Source: Phocaeicola salanitronis DSM 18170
GTDB taxonomy: Bacteria > Bacteroidota > Bacteroidia > Bacteroidales > Bacteroidaceae
Length of the DNA: 64,000 nt
Reading direction: 5' to 3'
Assembly: GCF_000190575.1 (NCBI RefSeq)
Contig: NC_015164.1
Span: 310,001 to 374,000, forward strand
Positions 34,199 through 42,996 of this stretch are shown piece by piece. A model generated the notes under the pieces. The model was not told the DNA's origin and made no database searches. It saw only the letters and a program-made list of their open reading frames with translations. Both the position numbers and the translations under genes were made by a program. The first letter of the stretch is position 1; every line of letters starts with the position of its first letter.

Positions 34199-34244
34199 AG
34201 CAATTACGGGAATATATGAAACCTTCCGTATAGAAATTAACATA

Positions 34245-34318
34245 AAAAAATGAAGAATTAAGAATGAAGAATCAAGTTACGTTTGCTTGTTCTTCATTTT
34301 TAATTCTTCATTTTTCAT
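34245..34318. terminator. R5 inverted repeat, terminator of rpoD
   Basis: Long near-perfect arms built from ATGAAGAATTAAGAATGAAG and its complement around a short loop. It lies just past the rpoD stop (34338-34340). A second copy lies at 40140-40220. On the minus strand it ends in A/T-rich sequence and should act as a terminator. Confidence 0.7.
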
Positions 34319-34337
34319 TAAAATGGGTACCGACGTT

Positions 34338-35198
34338 TTACCCTAAATAGGATTTGAGCAACTTGCTGCGCGAATTTTGTCTTAATCTTCTGATGGCTTT
34401 TTCCTTAATTTGGCGTACGCGTTCGCGTGTCAGCCCAAATTTATCGCCAATTTCTTCTAACGTCATTTCTTGCGTACCTATACCGAAAAACATTTGGATA
34501 ATCTCCTTCTCTCTGTCGGTTAACGTAGAAAGCGCTCTGTCGATTTCCCTCGAAAGTGATTCATTAACCAAGGAACGGTCCGCCATGGGTGAGTCATCGT
34601 TTACCAGCACGTCCAACAAGCTGTTGTCTTCGCCCTCTACGAAAGGAGCGTCTACAGAGATGTGGCGTCCGGAAACCTTCAGCGTATCCGATATCTTGTC
34701 GACCGGAATGTCCAACTCGTCTGCCAGCTCTTCTGGAGACGGACGGCGTTCGTTCTCTTGCTCGAATTTAGAGAAAGCTTTGCTGATTTTATTCAGCGAG
34801 CCCACCTGGTTTAGTGGCAACCGCACGATGCGCGCTTGTTCAGCCAAAGCCTGAAGGATGGATTGGCGAATCCACCATACGGCGTAACTGATGAATTTGA
34901 AGCCACGGGTTTCGTCAAACTTCTCTGCCGCCTTGATTAAGCCTAAGTTTCCTTCGTTAATCAGGTCCGGAAGGCTTAAGCCTTGGTTTTGATACTGTTT
35001 GGCTACTGATACTACAAATCGCAGGTTTGCACGTGTAAGTTTCTCTAACGCTGCACGATCGCCTTTGCGGATACGCTGAGCGAGCTCTACTTCTTCTTCT
35101 ACCGTAATCAAGTCTTCGCGTCCGATTTCCTGCAGGTATTTGTCCAAAGAGGCGCTCTCTCGGTTAGTGATACTTTTGGTAATTTTTAATTGTCTCAT
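34338..35198 (-). CDS. rpoD: Primary sigma factor RpoD/SigA (Bacteroidetes type)
   Basis: 286 residues from the ATG at 35198 ([20 protein letters not shown]). It contains region 1.2 ([20 protein letters not shown]), region 2 ([40 protein letters not shown]), region 3 and the region 4.2 helix-turn-helix ([20 protein letters not shown]). It lacks region 1.1, as is normal for the ~32-kDa Bacteroides primary sigma factor that reads TTTG/TAnnTTTG promoters. A minus-strand -7 box (CAAAGGTA) lies 21 bp upstream. Confidence 0.97.
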   Translation of the reverse strand: MRQLKITKSITNRESASLDKYLQEIGREDLITVEEEVELAQRIRKGDRAALEKLTRANLRFVVSVAKQYQNQGLSLPDLINEGNLGLIKAAEKFDETRGFKFISYAVWWIRQSILQALAEQARIVRLPLNQVGSLNKISKAFSKFEQENERRPSPEELADELDIPVDKISDTLKVSGRHISVDAPFVEGEDNSLLDVLVNDDSPMADRSLVNESLSREIDRALSTLTDREKEIIQMFFGIGTQEMTLEEIGDKFGLTRERVRQIKEKAIRRLRQNSRSKLLKSYLG

Positions 35199-35219
35199 TA
35201 TTAAACACCGATTTGGGAA

Positions 35220-35227
35220 CAAAGGTA
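35220..35227 (-). promoter_or_regulatory. -7 promoter element of rpoD
   Basis: CAAAGGTA, i.e. TACCTTTG on the minus strand, 21 bp before the rpoD ATG. No clear -33 element. Confidence 0.55.
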
Positions 35228-35298
35228 AGAAAAAATATTGATATAAGTATCTTCTCTTTAATGAAAATTAAACATATTTGTAGCAAGGATGACTGTTT

Positions 35299-36399
35299 TT
35301 AATCTTTGAACTTCAATTTGAGCTGGACCCATTGGGCGGGTTGTTGCAAAAGCTCTTCCGGATTTTCTTCTTTCGGATTCGATACGGAAAGCCCCAGCAG
35401 GCGGATGGGATGGTTTTGATAGTCCACCCCCGAGAGCAATTGCTTGGCAAGCGGAAGGATGTCTTTCAGGATGCGGAGCGTTTTGTCCGTGCTGATGCTC
35501 CGGGTGATTTGGGTGAAATCATGGAACTTTACTTTCAGGGTGAGGGTGGTTCCCTTGAATTCTTTCCGCTCCAGACGCTCGCATAGTTCGCATGCCACGT
35601 GGTATAGTTCGATAATGGCGGAGGATGTGGTCGAAATGTCTTTCTCAAGCGTATGCTCGCATCCGATAGACTTGCGGATACGGACCGGTTCCACGGGCCT
35701 TTCATCGATTCCGCGCGCAAAATTGTAATAGATTTGACCGGCTTTCCCGAATTGGCGCACCAGCATGTCGAGCGAACATTCCCGAAGTGTTTTCCCGTTG
35801 TAAATGCCCAGTGTATGCATCTTTTGTGCGGTGACAGGCCCTACTCCCCAAAAGGATTCAATGGGCAAACGGTCTATAAAGGTTTGGGCTTGTGCGGGAT
35901 GTATCGTGCAAAGCCCGTCCGGTTTCCGGTAGTCGGAGGCAATCTTGGCGAGGAACTTATTATAGGATATGCCGGCAGAAGCAATCAGGTGTAGCTCTTC
36001 GCGGATGCTTCGCTTGATTTCGCGGGCGATGTCTACCGCCAGTTCTATACCTTTTTTATTATGGGTAACGTCGAGAAAGGCTTCGTCCAGTGAGATAGGT
36101 TCGATAAGGTCGGTATATCGATGGAAGATTTCATGTATTTGACCTGAAACCTCTTTGTATACTTCCATACGCCCTTCTACAAAGTGCAGTTGGGGGCATA
36201 GCTTGAGTGCTTTCACCGATGACATGGCTGAGCGCACCCCGAATTTGCGCGCTTCGTAGCTTGCCGCGGCTACTACGCCCCGCTTTTCGGCATGTCCCAC
36301 GGCAACGGGTTTCCCTTTCAGTTCGGGATGGTCGCGCTGTTCGACCGATGCATAGAAGGCATCCATGTCGATGTGGATGATTTTTCGCTCTGTATTCAT
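35299..36399 (-). CDS. dinB: DNA polymerase IV
   Basis: A Y-family translesion polymerase, 366 residues from the ATG at 36399. The much longer open frame upstream is antisense to the next gene and is not real. Motifs: IIHIDMDAFYASVEQRDHPE with the first catalytic Asp residues, ISLDEAFLDVTHNK with the second catalytic Asp-Glu, the fingers' GVVAAASYEARKFGVRSAMS, the thumb HhH region (SFWGVGPVTAQKMHTLGI) and the little-finger domain. A beta-clamp-binding peptide probably lies at the C-terminus. Divergent from the gene at 36586. Confidence 0.96.
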   Translation of the reverse strand: MNTERKIIHIDMDAFYASVEQRDHPELKGKPVAVGHAEKRGVVAAASYEARKFGVRSAMSSVKALKLCPQLHFVEGRMEVYKEVSGQIHEIFHRYTDLIEPISLDEAFLDVTHNKKGIELAVDIAREIKRSIREELHLIASAGISYNKFLAKIASDYRKPDGLCTIHPAQAQTFIDRLPIESFWGVGPVTAQKMHTLGIYNGKTLRECSLDMLVRQFGKAGQIYYNFARGIDERPVEPVRIRKSIGCEHTLEKDISTTSSAIIELYHVACELCERLERKEFKGTTLTLKVKFHDFTQITRSISTDKTLRILKDILPLAKQLLSGVDYQNHPIRLLGLSVSNPKEENPEELLQQPAQWVQLKLKFKD

Positions 36400-36439
36400 A
36401 AAGTAAAGCTTTCTTCGTGCAAATTTAATGAAAGTTTTG

Positions 36440-36447
36440 TACTTTTG
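36440..36447 (+). promoter_or_regulatory. -7 promoter element of the threonylcarbamoyl-AMP synthase gene
   Basis: TACTTTTG, an exact -7 box. The transcript would then run through the R3-like inverted repeat at 36473-36564 before the ATG at 36586, giving a leader of about 130 nt with a strong hairpin. Confidence 0.55.
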
Positions 36448-36472
36448 TGCGTTTCTTATGAAACAGATGTAT

Positions 36473-36564
36473 GGAACACAGAGACACAAAGGCACGGAGA
36501 AAGGTATTTCATGCTTTGTCTTTCTTGAAAATAAAAGGCTCTGTGTCTCTGTGCCTCTGTGTTC
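36473..36564. repeat. R3-type CACAGAG inverted repeat in a 5' leader
   Basis: GGAACACAGAGACACAAAGG at the left and ...CTCTGTGCCTCTGTGTTC at the right form ~28-bp imperfect arms, the same interior as in the R3 elements at 11879 and 52395. The TAGT/ACTA ends are not seen here. Confidence 0.7.
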
Positions 36565-36585
36565 ATTTAATATAAAATAGGTATT

Positions 36586-37152
36586 ATGATGAAAGAAGAA
36601 ATCAAGAACGCATGCGAGGTCATGAATAAAGGGGGCGTAATCCTTTATCCCACTGATACCGTATGGGGCATCGGGTGCGATGCTACGAATGAAGAAGCCG
36701 TAAAGCGGGTGTATGAAATCAAGCGCCGCGCCGATAGCAAGGCGATGCTTGTGCTGGTGGACAGCCCGGTGAAAGTGGATTATTATGTACAGGATGTTCC
36801 CTCCGTGGCATGGGACTTGATAGAACTGACTACCAAGCCTTTGACCATCATTTATGACGGGGCGCGCAATTTGGCTCCCAATTTGTTGGCTGAAGACGGG
36901 AGTGTAGGCATACGGGTCACCAATGAGGCGTTTTCGAAAGAGCTTTGCTTCCGTTTCCGCAAGGCGATTGTGTCTACTTCCGCCAATATCAGCGGCGAGC
37001 CTTCTCCGGCGGTCTTTAGCGAGATAAGCGAGGAGATAAAGAGTGCGGTCGATTACATTGTCGATTTCCGGAGGGAAGAAACGGGGCATCCCAAGCCCTC
37101 CAGCATCATCAAGTTGGGCAAAGGCGGAGAGGTGAAAATCATCCGCGAGTAA
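36586..37152 (+). CDS. L-threonylcarbamoyladenylate synthase (Sua5/YrdC/YwlC)
   Basis: Makes threonylcarbamoyl-AMP from threonine, bicarbonate and ATP, the first step of the t6A37 modification of ANN-decoding tRNAs. The 188-residue length is that of the single-domain (TsaC) form. Motifs: VMNKGGVILYPTDTVWGIGC, EIKRRADSKAMLVLVDSP (KxR-SxxxxS-type substrate site), VGIRVTNEAF and IVSTSANISGEPSP. Two ATGs are adjacent at 36586 and 36589. Confidence 0.93.
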   Translation: MMKEEIKNACEVMNKGGVILYPTDTVWGIGCDATNEEAVKRVYEIKRRADSKAMLVLVDSPVKVDYYVQDVPSVAWDLIELTTKPLTIIYDGARNLAPNLLAEDGSVGIRVTNEAFSKELCFRFRKAIVSTSANISGEPSPAVFSEISEEIKSAVDYIVDFRREETGHPKPSSIIKLGKGGEVKIIRE

Positions 37153-37274
37153 GTGTAGTTTCAAATGCATATAGTTGCGTTGGCGTGCGGGACTATATCC
37201 GTATGCTTATGAAGGCAGGTGCGCAGGGCAATGCAACTGAGTCCGTTTTTGGACGGTTATAAATTAGACTGGAC

Positions 37275-39074
37275 ATGAAGATTTCTGAAGAAAGGTTTGA
37301 TGTGCTTCAGCATTTCATCGCATGGCGCGAAAAGCACATCAAGGATAAACAATTCATATTGATGCTGAGCTTGCTGGTGGGCGTGTTCACGGCGCTGGCG
37401 GCGTATGTGTTGAAGTTCTTGGTAGAATACATTAAGGAGTTCCTGACCAACCGGTTCGACCCGATGGGTGCCAACTGGCTGTATTTGGTTTATCCCGTAG
37501 TAGGTATTTTCATAACGGGTTTGTTCATCCGGAAAGTGGTGCGCGATGATATCAGCCACGGTGTGACTAAAATCCTTTATGCCATCTCGCGCAAGCAGAG
37601 CCGCATCAAGCGGCACAACATCTGGTCTTCGGTTTGCGCTTCGGGCATCACCATCGGCTTTGGAGGTTCGGTAGGAGCGGAGGCGCCCATTGTCTTGACC
37701 GGTTCGGCTATCGGTTCCAATTTGGGAAGCCTGTTCCGCTTGGACCATAAGACCTTGATGCTTTTAGTGGGATGCGGAGCCGCAGGGGCGGTTTCGGGCA
37801 TCTTCAAGGCTCCTATCGCCGGGCTGGTGTTTACGCTGGAAGTGCTGATGATAGACCTTACGATGGCTTCTTTGCTTCCTTTGCTGATTACCAGCGTTAC
37901 GGCGGCTTCGGTTTCTTATCTGCTTACGGGTACGGAGGCGATGTTCCAGTTTCATTTAGACTATCCGTTTTCGCTGGAACGCATTCCGCATGCCATAGCG
38001 TTGGGAATCTTCTGCGGGCTGGTGGCATGGTATTTCACCCGTGCCATGAACTGGATAGAAAATATTTTCCGGCGTTATTCCAATCCGTACATCAAGTTTG
38101 CGATAGGCGGGACGATGCTGAGCATCCTGATATTCCTTTTCCCCCCGCTTTATGGTGAAGGGTATGATACGATTTCGCTCTTGCTCAATGGGACCACCGA
38201 GTACGAATGGGATACCGTAATGAACAATTCGCTTTTCTACGGCAATACGCATTTGCTTGTGCCTTATTTGCTCCTGATTATTTTGTTTAAGGTATTCGCT
38301 TCGAGTGCTACCAATGGAGGAGGCGGGTGTGGCGGAATCTTTGCTCCGAGCTTGTTCTTAGGGTGTATTGCCGGATTTGTCTTTTCGTATGTATGCAATG
38401 AGTTCCATATCGGCGACACCTACGTCCCTGAAAAGAACTTTGCTTTGATGGGCATGGCGGGGCTGATGTCGGGCGTCATGCATGCCCCGTTGACCGGTGT
38501 TTTCCTGATAGCCGAACTTACCGGAGGATACGGCTTGTTCCTTCCGTTGATGATTGTATCGGTATGCGCTTACCTGACGATTATCGTTTTCGAGCCGCAT
38601 AGCATTTATTCCATGCGTTTGGCAAAGAAAGGCGAACTGATTACGCACCATAAAGACAAGGCGGTGCTGACCTTGATGAACATCGAAAGCATCGTGGAGA
38701 ACGATTTCCTGAAAGTGCGTCCCGACATGGATTTGGGAGAAATGGTGAAGACCATATCCAAGTCGAGCCGGAATCTTTTCCCCGTAGTGGATGTGAACGA
38801 TGAACTGATAGGCATCGTGGAACTGGATGATATCCGTACCATTATTTTCCGTCAGGAGTTGTATCACCGCTATCGGGTGGAAGGTTTCATGAAGGAGCCG
38901 AAAGCGCGGATTGTGAAGACCGACTCGATGGAAGAAGTGATGAAGAAGTTCGATACAACGAAGGCTTGGAACCTGCCTGTAGTGGATGAGGAAAACCGTT
39001 ATTTGGGCTTTGTCTCGAAATCGAAGATGCTGAACACCTACCGGCAGGTATTGGTAGACCTTTCGGCGGAATAA
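37275..39074 (+). CDS. ClC chloride channel/transporter with CBS domains
   Basis: A 599-residue membrane protein. The ClC selectivity elements are visible: FGGSVGAEAPIVLTGSAIGS (GxxGxE region), GCGAAGAVSGIFKAPIAG, and GGGGCGGIFAPSLFLGC (the GxFxP element). About 10-12 membrane helices fill residues ~35-440. A pair of CBS domains follows (FLKVRPDMDLGEMVKTISKS; MEEVMKKFDTTKAWNLPVVD), which usually bind adenine nucleotides. Bacterial members move Cl- or F- ions, often in exchange for protons. Start: the ATG at 37275 gives a short basic N-terminus. Confidence 0.93.
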   Translation: MKISEERFDVLQHFIAWREKHIKDKQFILMLSLLVGVFTALAAYVLKFLVEYIKEFLTNRFDPMGANWLYLVYPVVGIFITGLFIRKVVRDDISHGVTKILYAISRKQSRIKRHNIWSSVCASGITIGFGGSVGAEAPIVLTGSAIGSNLGSLFRLDHKTLMLLVGCGAAGAVSGIFKAPIAGLVFTLEVLMIDLTMASLLPLLITSVTAASVSYLLTGTEAMFQFHLDYPFSLERIPHAIALGIFCGLVAWYFTRAMNWIENIFRRYSNPYIKFAIGGTMLSILIFLFPPLYGEGYDTISLLLNGTTEYEWDTVMNNSLFYGNTHLLVPYLLLIILFKVFASSATNGGGGCGGIFAPSLFLGCIAGFVFSYVCNEFHIGDTYVPEKNFALMGMAGLMSGVMHAPLTGVFLIAELTGGYGLFLPLMIVSVCAYLTIIVFEPHSIYSMRLAKKGELITHHKDKAVLTLMNIESIVENDFLKVRPDMDLGEMVKTISKSSRNLFPVVDVNDELIGIVELDDIRTIIFRQELYHRYRVEGFMKEPKARIVKTDSMEEVMKKFDTTKAWNLPVVDEENRYLGFVSKSKMLNTYRQVLVDLSAE

Positions 39075-39173
39075 ATGATTGATTGAAGTTCACCTCGGAT
39101 TGCACAGATGATACGAATTGTTTTATTTTAACCTGAGTAATCTGTGGTGGGAGAAAAACATAAAAAAAAGAAT

Positions 39174-40145
39174 ATGGAAAAGAAAGACTTGCGTATTGTA
39201 TATATGGGAACTCCAGAGTTCGCCGTAGAGAGTTTGAAGAGATTGGTAGAAGGCGGATATAATGTCGTAGGGGTTATTACGATGCCCGATAAGCCGATGG
39301 GGCGTCATGGAAGCGTGCTTCAGCCCAGCCCGGTAAAGGAATATGCTGTATCTCAAGGACTGAAGATACTTCAGCCGGAAAAATTGAAGGATGAACGTTT
39401 TCTGGAAGAATTGCGTGCCTTGCAGGCAGACCTTCAGATAGTGGTTGCTTTCCGCATGTTGCCCGAAGTCGTTTGGCGGATGCCCCGTTTAGGTACATTC
39501 AACCTTCATGCTTCGCTCTTGCCTCAATACCGTGGAGCCGCCCCAATCAATTGGGCAGTAATCAATGGTGAGACTGAAACGGGTATTACGACATTCTTTT
39601 TGAAGCATGAGATTGATACGGGAGAAATAATCGACCAAGTGCGTGTGCCGATAGCCGATACTGATAATGTAGGTGTTGTCTACGACCGTCTGATGATGTT
39701 GGGAGGTGATTTGGTACTAAAAACGGTCGATGCGATTCTTGCGGGGAATGTCAGGACCATCCCTCAGGAAACGCTTTCAAGCGCAGGCGTTTTACATCCG
39801 GCTCCGAAAATCTTCAAGGATATGTGCCGCATTGATTGGACAAAAGGAGTAAAGCCGGTTTATGATTTCATCCGCGGCTTATCACCTTATCCTGCGGCAT
39901 GGACTGAATTGTGTGAACCAGATTCCGCTCCTGTTGTCATGAAAATATATGAAACGGGAAAGGAGTTTGCGGAACATGCGTTGGCTCCGGGGACAATTGT
40001 GACCGATAAGAAAACGTATTTTAAGGTCGCTTCTACTGATGGTTTTGTACATTTGTTATCAATTCAGTTTGCCGGAAAGAAGCGGATGAACGTGGCTGAC
40101 TTTCTGCGCGGGTACCGTCATTCGGAGAAAGCGATTGTAAAATGA
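39174..40145 (+). CDS. fmt: Methionyl-tRNA formyltransferase
   Basis: Formylates initiator Met-tRNA. 323 residues from the ATG at 39174; the upstream in-frame start at 39144 would add ten basic residues with no family counterpart. Motifs: IVYMGTPEFAVESLKRLVEG, VITMPDKPMGRHG, and the catalytic segment FNLHASLLPQYRGAAPINWA (Asn-His, with the SLLPxxRG loop), and the C-terminal tRNA-binding domain from residue ~205. Its TGA stop lies in the R5 repeat. Confidence 0.96.
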   Translation: MEKKDLRIVYMGTPEFAVESLKRLVEGGYNVVGVITMPDKPMGRHGSVLQPSPVKEYAVSQGLKILQPEKLKDERFLEELRALQADLQIVVAFRMLPEVVWRMPRLGTFNLHASLLPQYRGAAPINWAVINGETETGITTFFLKHEIDTGEIIDQVRVPIADTDNVGVVYDRLMMLGGDLVLKTVDAILAGNVRTIPQETLSSAGVLHPAPKIFKDMCRIDWTKGVKPVYDFIRGLSPYPAAWTELCEPDSAPVVMKIYETGKEFAEHALAPGTIVTDKKTYFKVASTDGFVHLLSIQFAGKKRMNVADFLRGYRHSEKAIVK

Positions 40146-40220
40146 AGGATGAAGAATTAAGAATGAAGAATAAGCGGATATAACTTGATTCTTCATTCTT
40201 AATTCTTCATCCTTCATTTT
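40140..40220. terminator. R5 inverted repeat, bidirectional terminator between fmt and nigD
   Basis: AAAATGAAGGATGAAGAATT... and its complement form ~33-bp arms. The stop codons of the two convergent genes (fmt TGA at 40143-40145, the lipoprotein stop at 40214-40216) lie inside the arms. It is the same family as 34245-34318. Confidence 0.8.
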
Positions 40221-40933
40221 ACAAAGACTCTCCATTCCGCCTGGCTATTGGCTCCGCTATTGTAGATAATGCGGAAACCTTTAAAGTCGGCAGACTGGCA
40301 TTCGGCAATGCTTTCTAAGGTGAATGATACGATAGACTCCATGCTTTGGTCGGGGGAATCATTGTAAGCGTCGTGCCTGAACTCTACAGGGAGTAATCCG
40401 TTGGCGTCCAGTTCGCTTTGATTGGTCAGTACCAGATTAACCCCATGTTGTATATGTTTGCTCCCTTCGTAGACATATTGGATATTGAGGTGTTTTTTGC
40501 TGATGGACACATCGGTAATCTGTAAGGGGTCGTTTCCGAAATTATCTTCAGGCAAGGTGCGCAAATCGGATGCCGGAAGCGTGTTGACTTTGTAAAGCAA
40601 ATCGACGATGCGGATGTAATGTCCTTCCAGAGAGGATTGGTCTGTAGGATTATTCAAGAAGATGAATCCTGCCAATATGCGTTGTCCGGTAGAATCTGCG
40701 TCAATAGACGATATGGTTTCCGGATTTTCGGGGATAAGGTTGCCGTATAAGTCAGACTCTATCGTTATGCCTTGATTGTCCATCATGACAGTTCCAAGAG
40801 TAGAAAATGTGCCTGCGCCTACATTGCTTTCTAAGTTAGCCAAATCATCGTCCGCATCTAAAGTACACGAAGAAAATGCCGGCATAAGTGCAAAAAGCAA
40901 ACAGGTCGCGTATAAATAATGGATTGTTTTCAT
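40214..40933 (-). CDS. NigD-like lipoprotein
   Basis: 239 residues, lipoprotein signal MKTIHYLYATCLLFALMPAF with cysteine in SSCTLDADDD. The N-terminal beta domain (GTFSTLGTVMMDNQGITIES) and the C-terminal part (HIQHGVNLVLTNQSELDANG) match NigD-like proteins, named after a Bacteroides bacteriocin-region gene. Their function is not established. The gene is divergent from the ECF sigma gene at 41078. Confidence 0.82.
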   Translation of the reverse strand: MKTIHYLYATCLLFALMPAFSSCTLDADDDLANLESNVGAGTFSTLGTVMMDNQGITIESDLYGNLIPENPETISSIDADSTGQRILAGFIFLNNPTDQSSLEGHYIRIVDLLYKVNTLPASDLRTLPEDNFGNDPLQITDVSISKKHLNIQYVYEGSKHIQHGVNLVLTNQSELDANGLLPVEFRHDAYNDSPDQSMESIVSFTLESIAECQSADFKGFRIIYNSGANSQAEWRVFVK

Positions 40934-41077
40934 ATTAAATTCTTATTTTATTTGTTCTTTTGTAGCTTAAATGAGAAGAACAATGATTTACTGCATCTGA
41001 TATTGTTAAAACATTTTAACTGACTTTTTTGTCCTTGGGATGCAGTATTTGGAACATGTCTTCATTTTATAAGTGAA

Positions 41078-41650
41078 ATGCAGTCAAAGGCAGATATATC
41101 AGAGAATGAACTTTCGCTTCGGTGTAAGCAAGAGGACATGAATGCACGTCGTATGCTCTACGAGCGGTATGGCGGTGTACTGATGGCTATTTGTCTTCGC
41201 TATACAGGTAATCGTGAGGAAGCAGAGGATGTGCTGCACGACGGATTTTTACATATCTTTGAATCAATTAAACAATTCACTTATCAAGGAGAGGGCTCAC
41301 TTAAGGCGTGGCTTTCACGGGTTATGGTTAATGAGGCGTTAGGCTTTTTAAGGAAACGGAACGCTCAGACCCAGCAAGAAGTATTGTTGGATGAAATACC
41401 GGATATGCCCGATACGGAGGATACCGGATTTGACGGGTTGCCTCAATCTGTATTGATGCGGATGATAAGTGAGTTGCCGGACGGTTATCGGACCATATTT
41501 AATTTATATGTATTTGAAGATAAAAGCCATAAGGAGATTGCTTCGATGTTAGGGATATCAGAACGCACCTCGTCTTCCCAATTTTATCGGGCAAAGAGTT
41601 TGCTTATGAAAAAAATTAATGAATATAGAAATAAGGAGTTGACAAGATGA
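41078..41650 (+). CDS. ECF-type sigma-70 factor
   Basis: 190 residues: region 2 (MNARRMLYERYGGVLMAICL, YTGNREEAEDVLHDGFLHIF) and region 4 (LPDGYRTIFNLYVFEDKSHK, EIASMLGISERTSSSQFYRA). It starts at the first ATG of the frame. Its stop overlaps the start of the next gene (ATGA at 41647-41650), a tight coupling that points to a sigma/anti-sigma pair. Probably controls an envelope response. Confidence 0.92.
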   Translation: MQSKADISENELSLRCKQEDMNARRMLYERYGGVLMAICLRYTGNREEAEDVLHDGFLHIFESIKQFTYQGEGSLKAWLSRVMVNEALGFLRKRNAQTQQEVLLDEIPDMPDTEDTGFDGLPQSVLMRMISELPDGYRTIFNLYVFEDKSHKEIASMLGISERTSSSQFYRAKSLLMKKINEYRNKELTR

Positions 41651-42921
41651 AAGACAAAGATAAATGGGCAATGCGCCTGCGCGATAAAATGGAAGGGTAT
41701 TCCGAGCCTTTGCCAGAAGGATTATGGGAAAGGATGGAATCGGAAATATCTGCTCCTCGGGTGATTCCGATGTGGAGAACCCGACGTTTTGCGGTAGCGG
41801 CGGCTGTATTAGTTGTTGCGGTTTCTTTTTTGACCGTTTGGTTAATGCGGCCATTTTCAGACGATGCCTTGCATCTTGAGTCTTCTTTGGCGGAAAAGAA
41901 AAATCATTTTGCAGTGCCTGATGAAAAGCCAGTGCCTTCCGTTACGGAGATGCCTGTTCTGAAGGTCATGCCCGAAAAGTCTTTATTGGCTTTGGCTTCG
42001 GAGCCTGAAATGAAGCGGATCCAACCGGCATTGCTTCAGCGTATGGAAGTGCAAACCGAAGAAGTAAGGGAAGATGAGGCAGAGGAACCTTCGGCAGAGA
42101 ATGTACAAAGCCGTGCGAAAGAACCGCCTGTTTCATATCAATCTTTCTATCAGGCAGACCGTGAACGGATGCAGCGTAATCAGGATATGGAGTTCGGGAA
42201 AAGGACACGGAAGTCCAATGCGTGGTCTGTAGGCATTAATGCGGGCAATACGCCTTACAGTTCATCCAATTCGTTTAACGGATTAGGACTGTTGAGCAGG
42301 GGGCAGTCTTTACAAACCACAGTATCGGATATGGTTTCGATTTCTGGTGAAGGCGGACAGGCTTATACTCAGGTCTTGTTGAATAACCGTGACCAGGTTT
42401 CGAAAACAGAAATTCATCACAAGATGCCGGTCACGGTAGGGGCTTCTGTTAAATGGAATTTCACTCCGCATTGGGCTGTTGAAACGGGATTGACTTATAC
42501 CATGCTTGCTTCAGATTTGCGTTCCGGTTCAGGAACGTATCTGGAAGAGGAACAAAAGTTGCATTATATCGGCATTCCATTGAAGCTTCACCGTTCGTTG
42601 TATGATAGCCGTTGGGTATCTCTTTATGCTTCAGCCGGAGGAATGGTAGAGAAATGCGTTTCGGCAAATCAAGATGTCGTGTATGTCAATGGTATGTCTA
42701 CGCATGAAGCTGAACATCATTCGCTGGATATTGATGCGTTGCAATGGTCTGTATCTGCATCGGCAGGCGTACAGGTCAATTTCACCAAGCAGCTCGGTTT
42801 ATATGCCGAACCGGGTATTGTTTATTATTTTGATGATAATAGCGGGGTAGAAACAATTCGGAAAGAACATCCGTTTAACTTTAATCTTCAGGTAGGGTTG
42901 CGTTTTAGCTTTGGAAAGTAA
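41647..42921 (+). CDS. Membrane protein with anti-sigma-like N-terminus and outer-membrane beta-barrel domain
   Basis: 424 residues. A cytoplasmic stretch of ~45 residues (MKDKDKWAMRLRDKMEGYSE) is followed by a single membrane helix (FAVAAAVLVVAVSFLTVWLM), then a ~120-residue Pro/Glu-rich linker, and a C-terminal ~200-residue domain with alternating hydrophobic strands ending in LQVGLRFSFGK, like PorT/OMP_b-brl domains with the typical terminal aromatic. It is translationally coupled to the ECF sigma gene, so the N-terminus may hold the sigma factor. An inner-membrane anchor joined to a beta-barrel-like domain is odd. Confidence 0.8.
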   Translation: MKDKDKWAMRLRDKMEGYSEPLPEGLWERMESEISAPRVIPMWRTRRFAVAAAVLVVAVSFLTVWLMRPFSDDALHLESSLAEKKNHFAVPDEKPVPSVTEMPVLKVMPEKSLLALASEPEMKRIQPALLQRMEVQTEEVREDEAEEPSAENVQSRAKEPPVSYQSFYQADRERMQRNQDMEFGKRTRKSNAWSVGINAGNTPYSSSNSFNGLGLLSRGQSLQTTVSDMVSISGEGGQAYTQVLLNNRDQVSKTEIHHKMPVTVGASVKWNFTPHWAVETGLTYTMLASDLRSGSGTYLEEEQKLHYIGIPLKLHRSLYDSRWVSLYASAGGMVEKCVSANQDVVYVNGMSTHEAEHHSLDIDALQWSVSASAGVQVNFTKQLGLYAEPGIVYYFDDNSGVETIRKEHPFNFNLQVGLRFSFGK

Positions 42922-42938
42922 AGTTTCTGGGAAACATT

Positions 42939-42969
42939 TTTGATATATGGATGTTTTTATGTATGTTTG
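42939..42969 (+). promoter_or_regulatory. Promoter of rpe
   Basis: TTTG at 42939-42942, a 19-nt spacer, and TATGTTTG at 42962-42969. It lies between the beta-barrel gene stop and the rpe ATG, so rpe and comEC have their own promoter; it also shows that the in-frame ATG at 42940 cannot be the rpe start. Confidence 0.75.
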
Positions 42970-42996
42970 TTATCCATTTATAGTAACGGCATGGTC

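Noticed and set aside
36400..37170. Long N-terminal extension of the dinB frame
   Set aside because: It runs antisense through the threonylcarbamoyl-AMP synthase gene and through the R3-type repeat; DinB proteins start at MNTERKIIHIDMDAF here.
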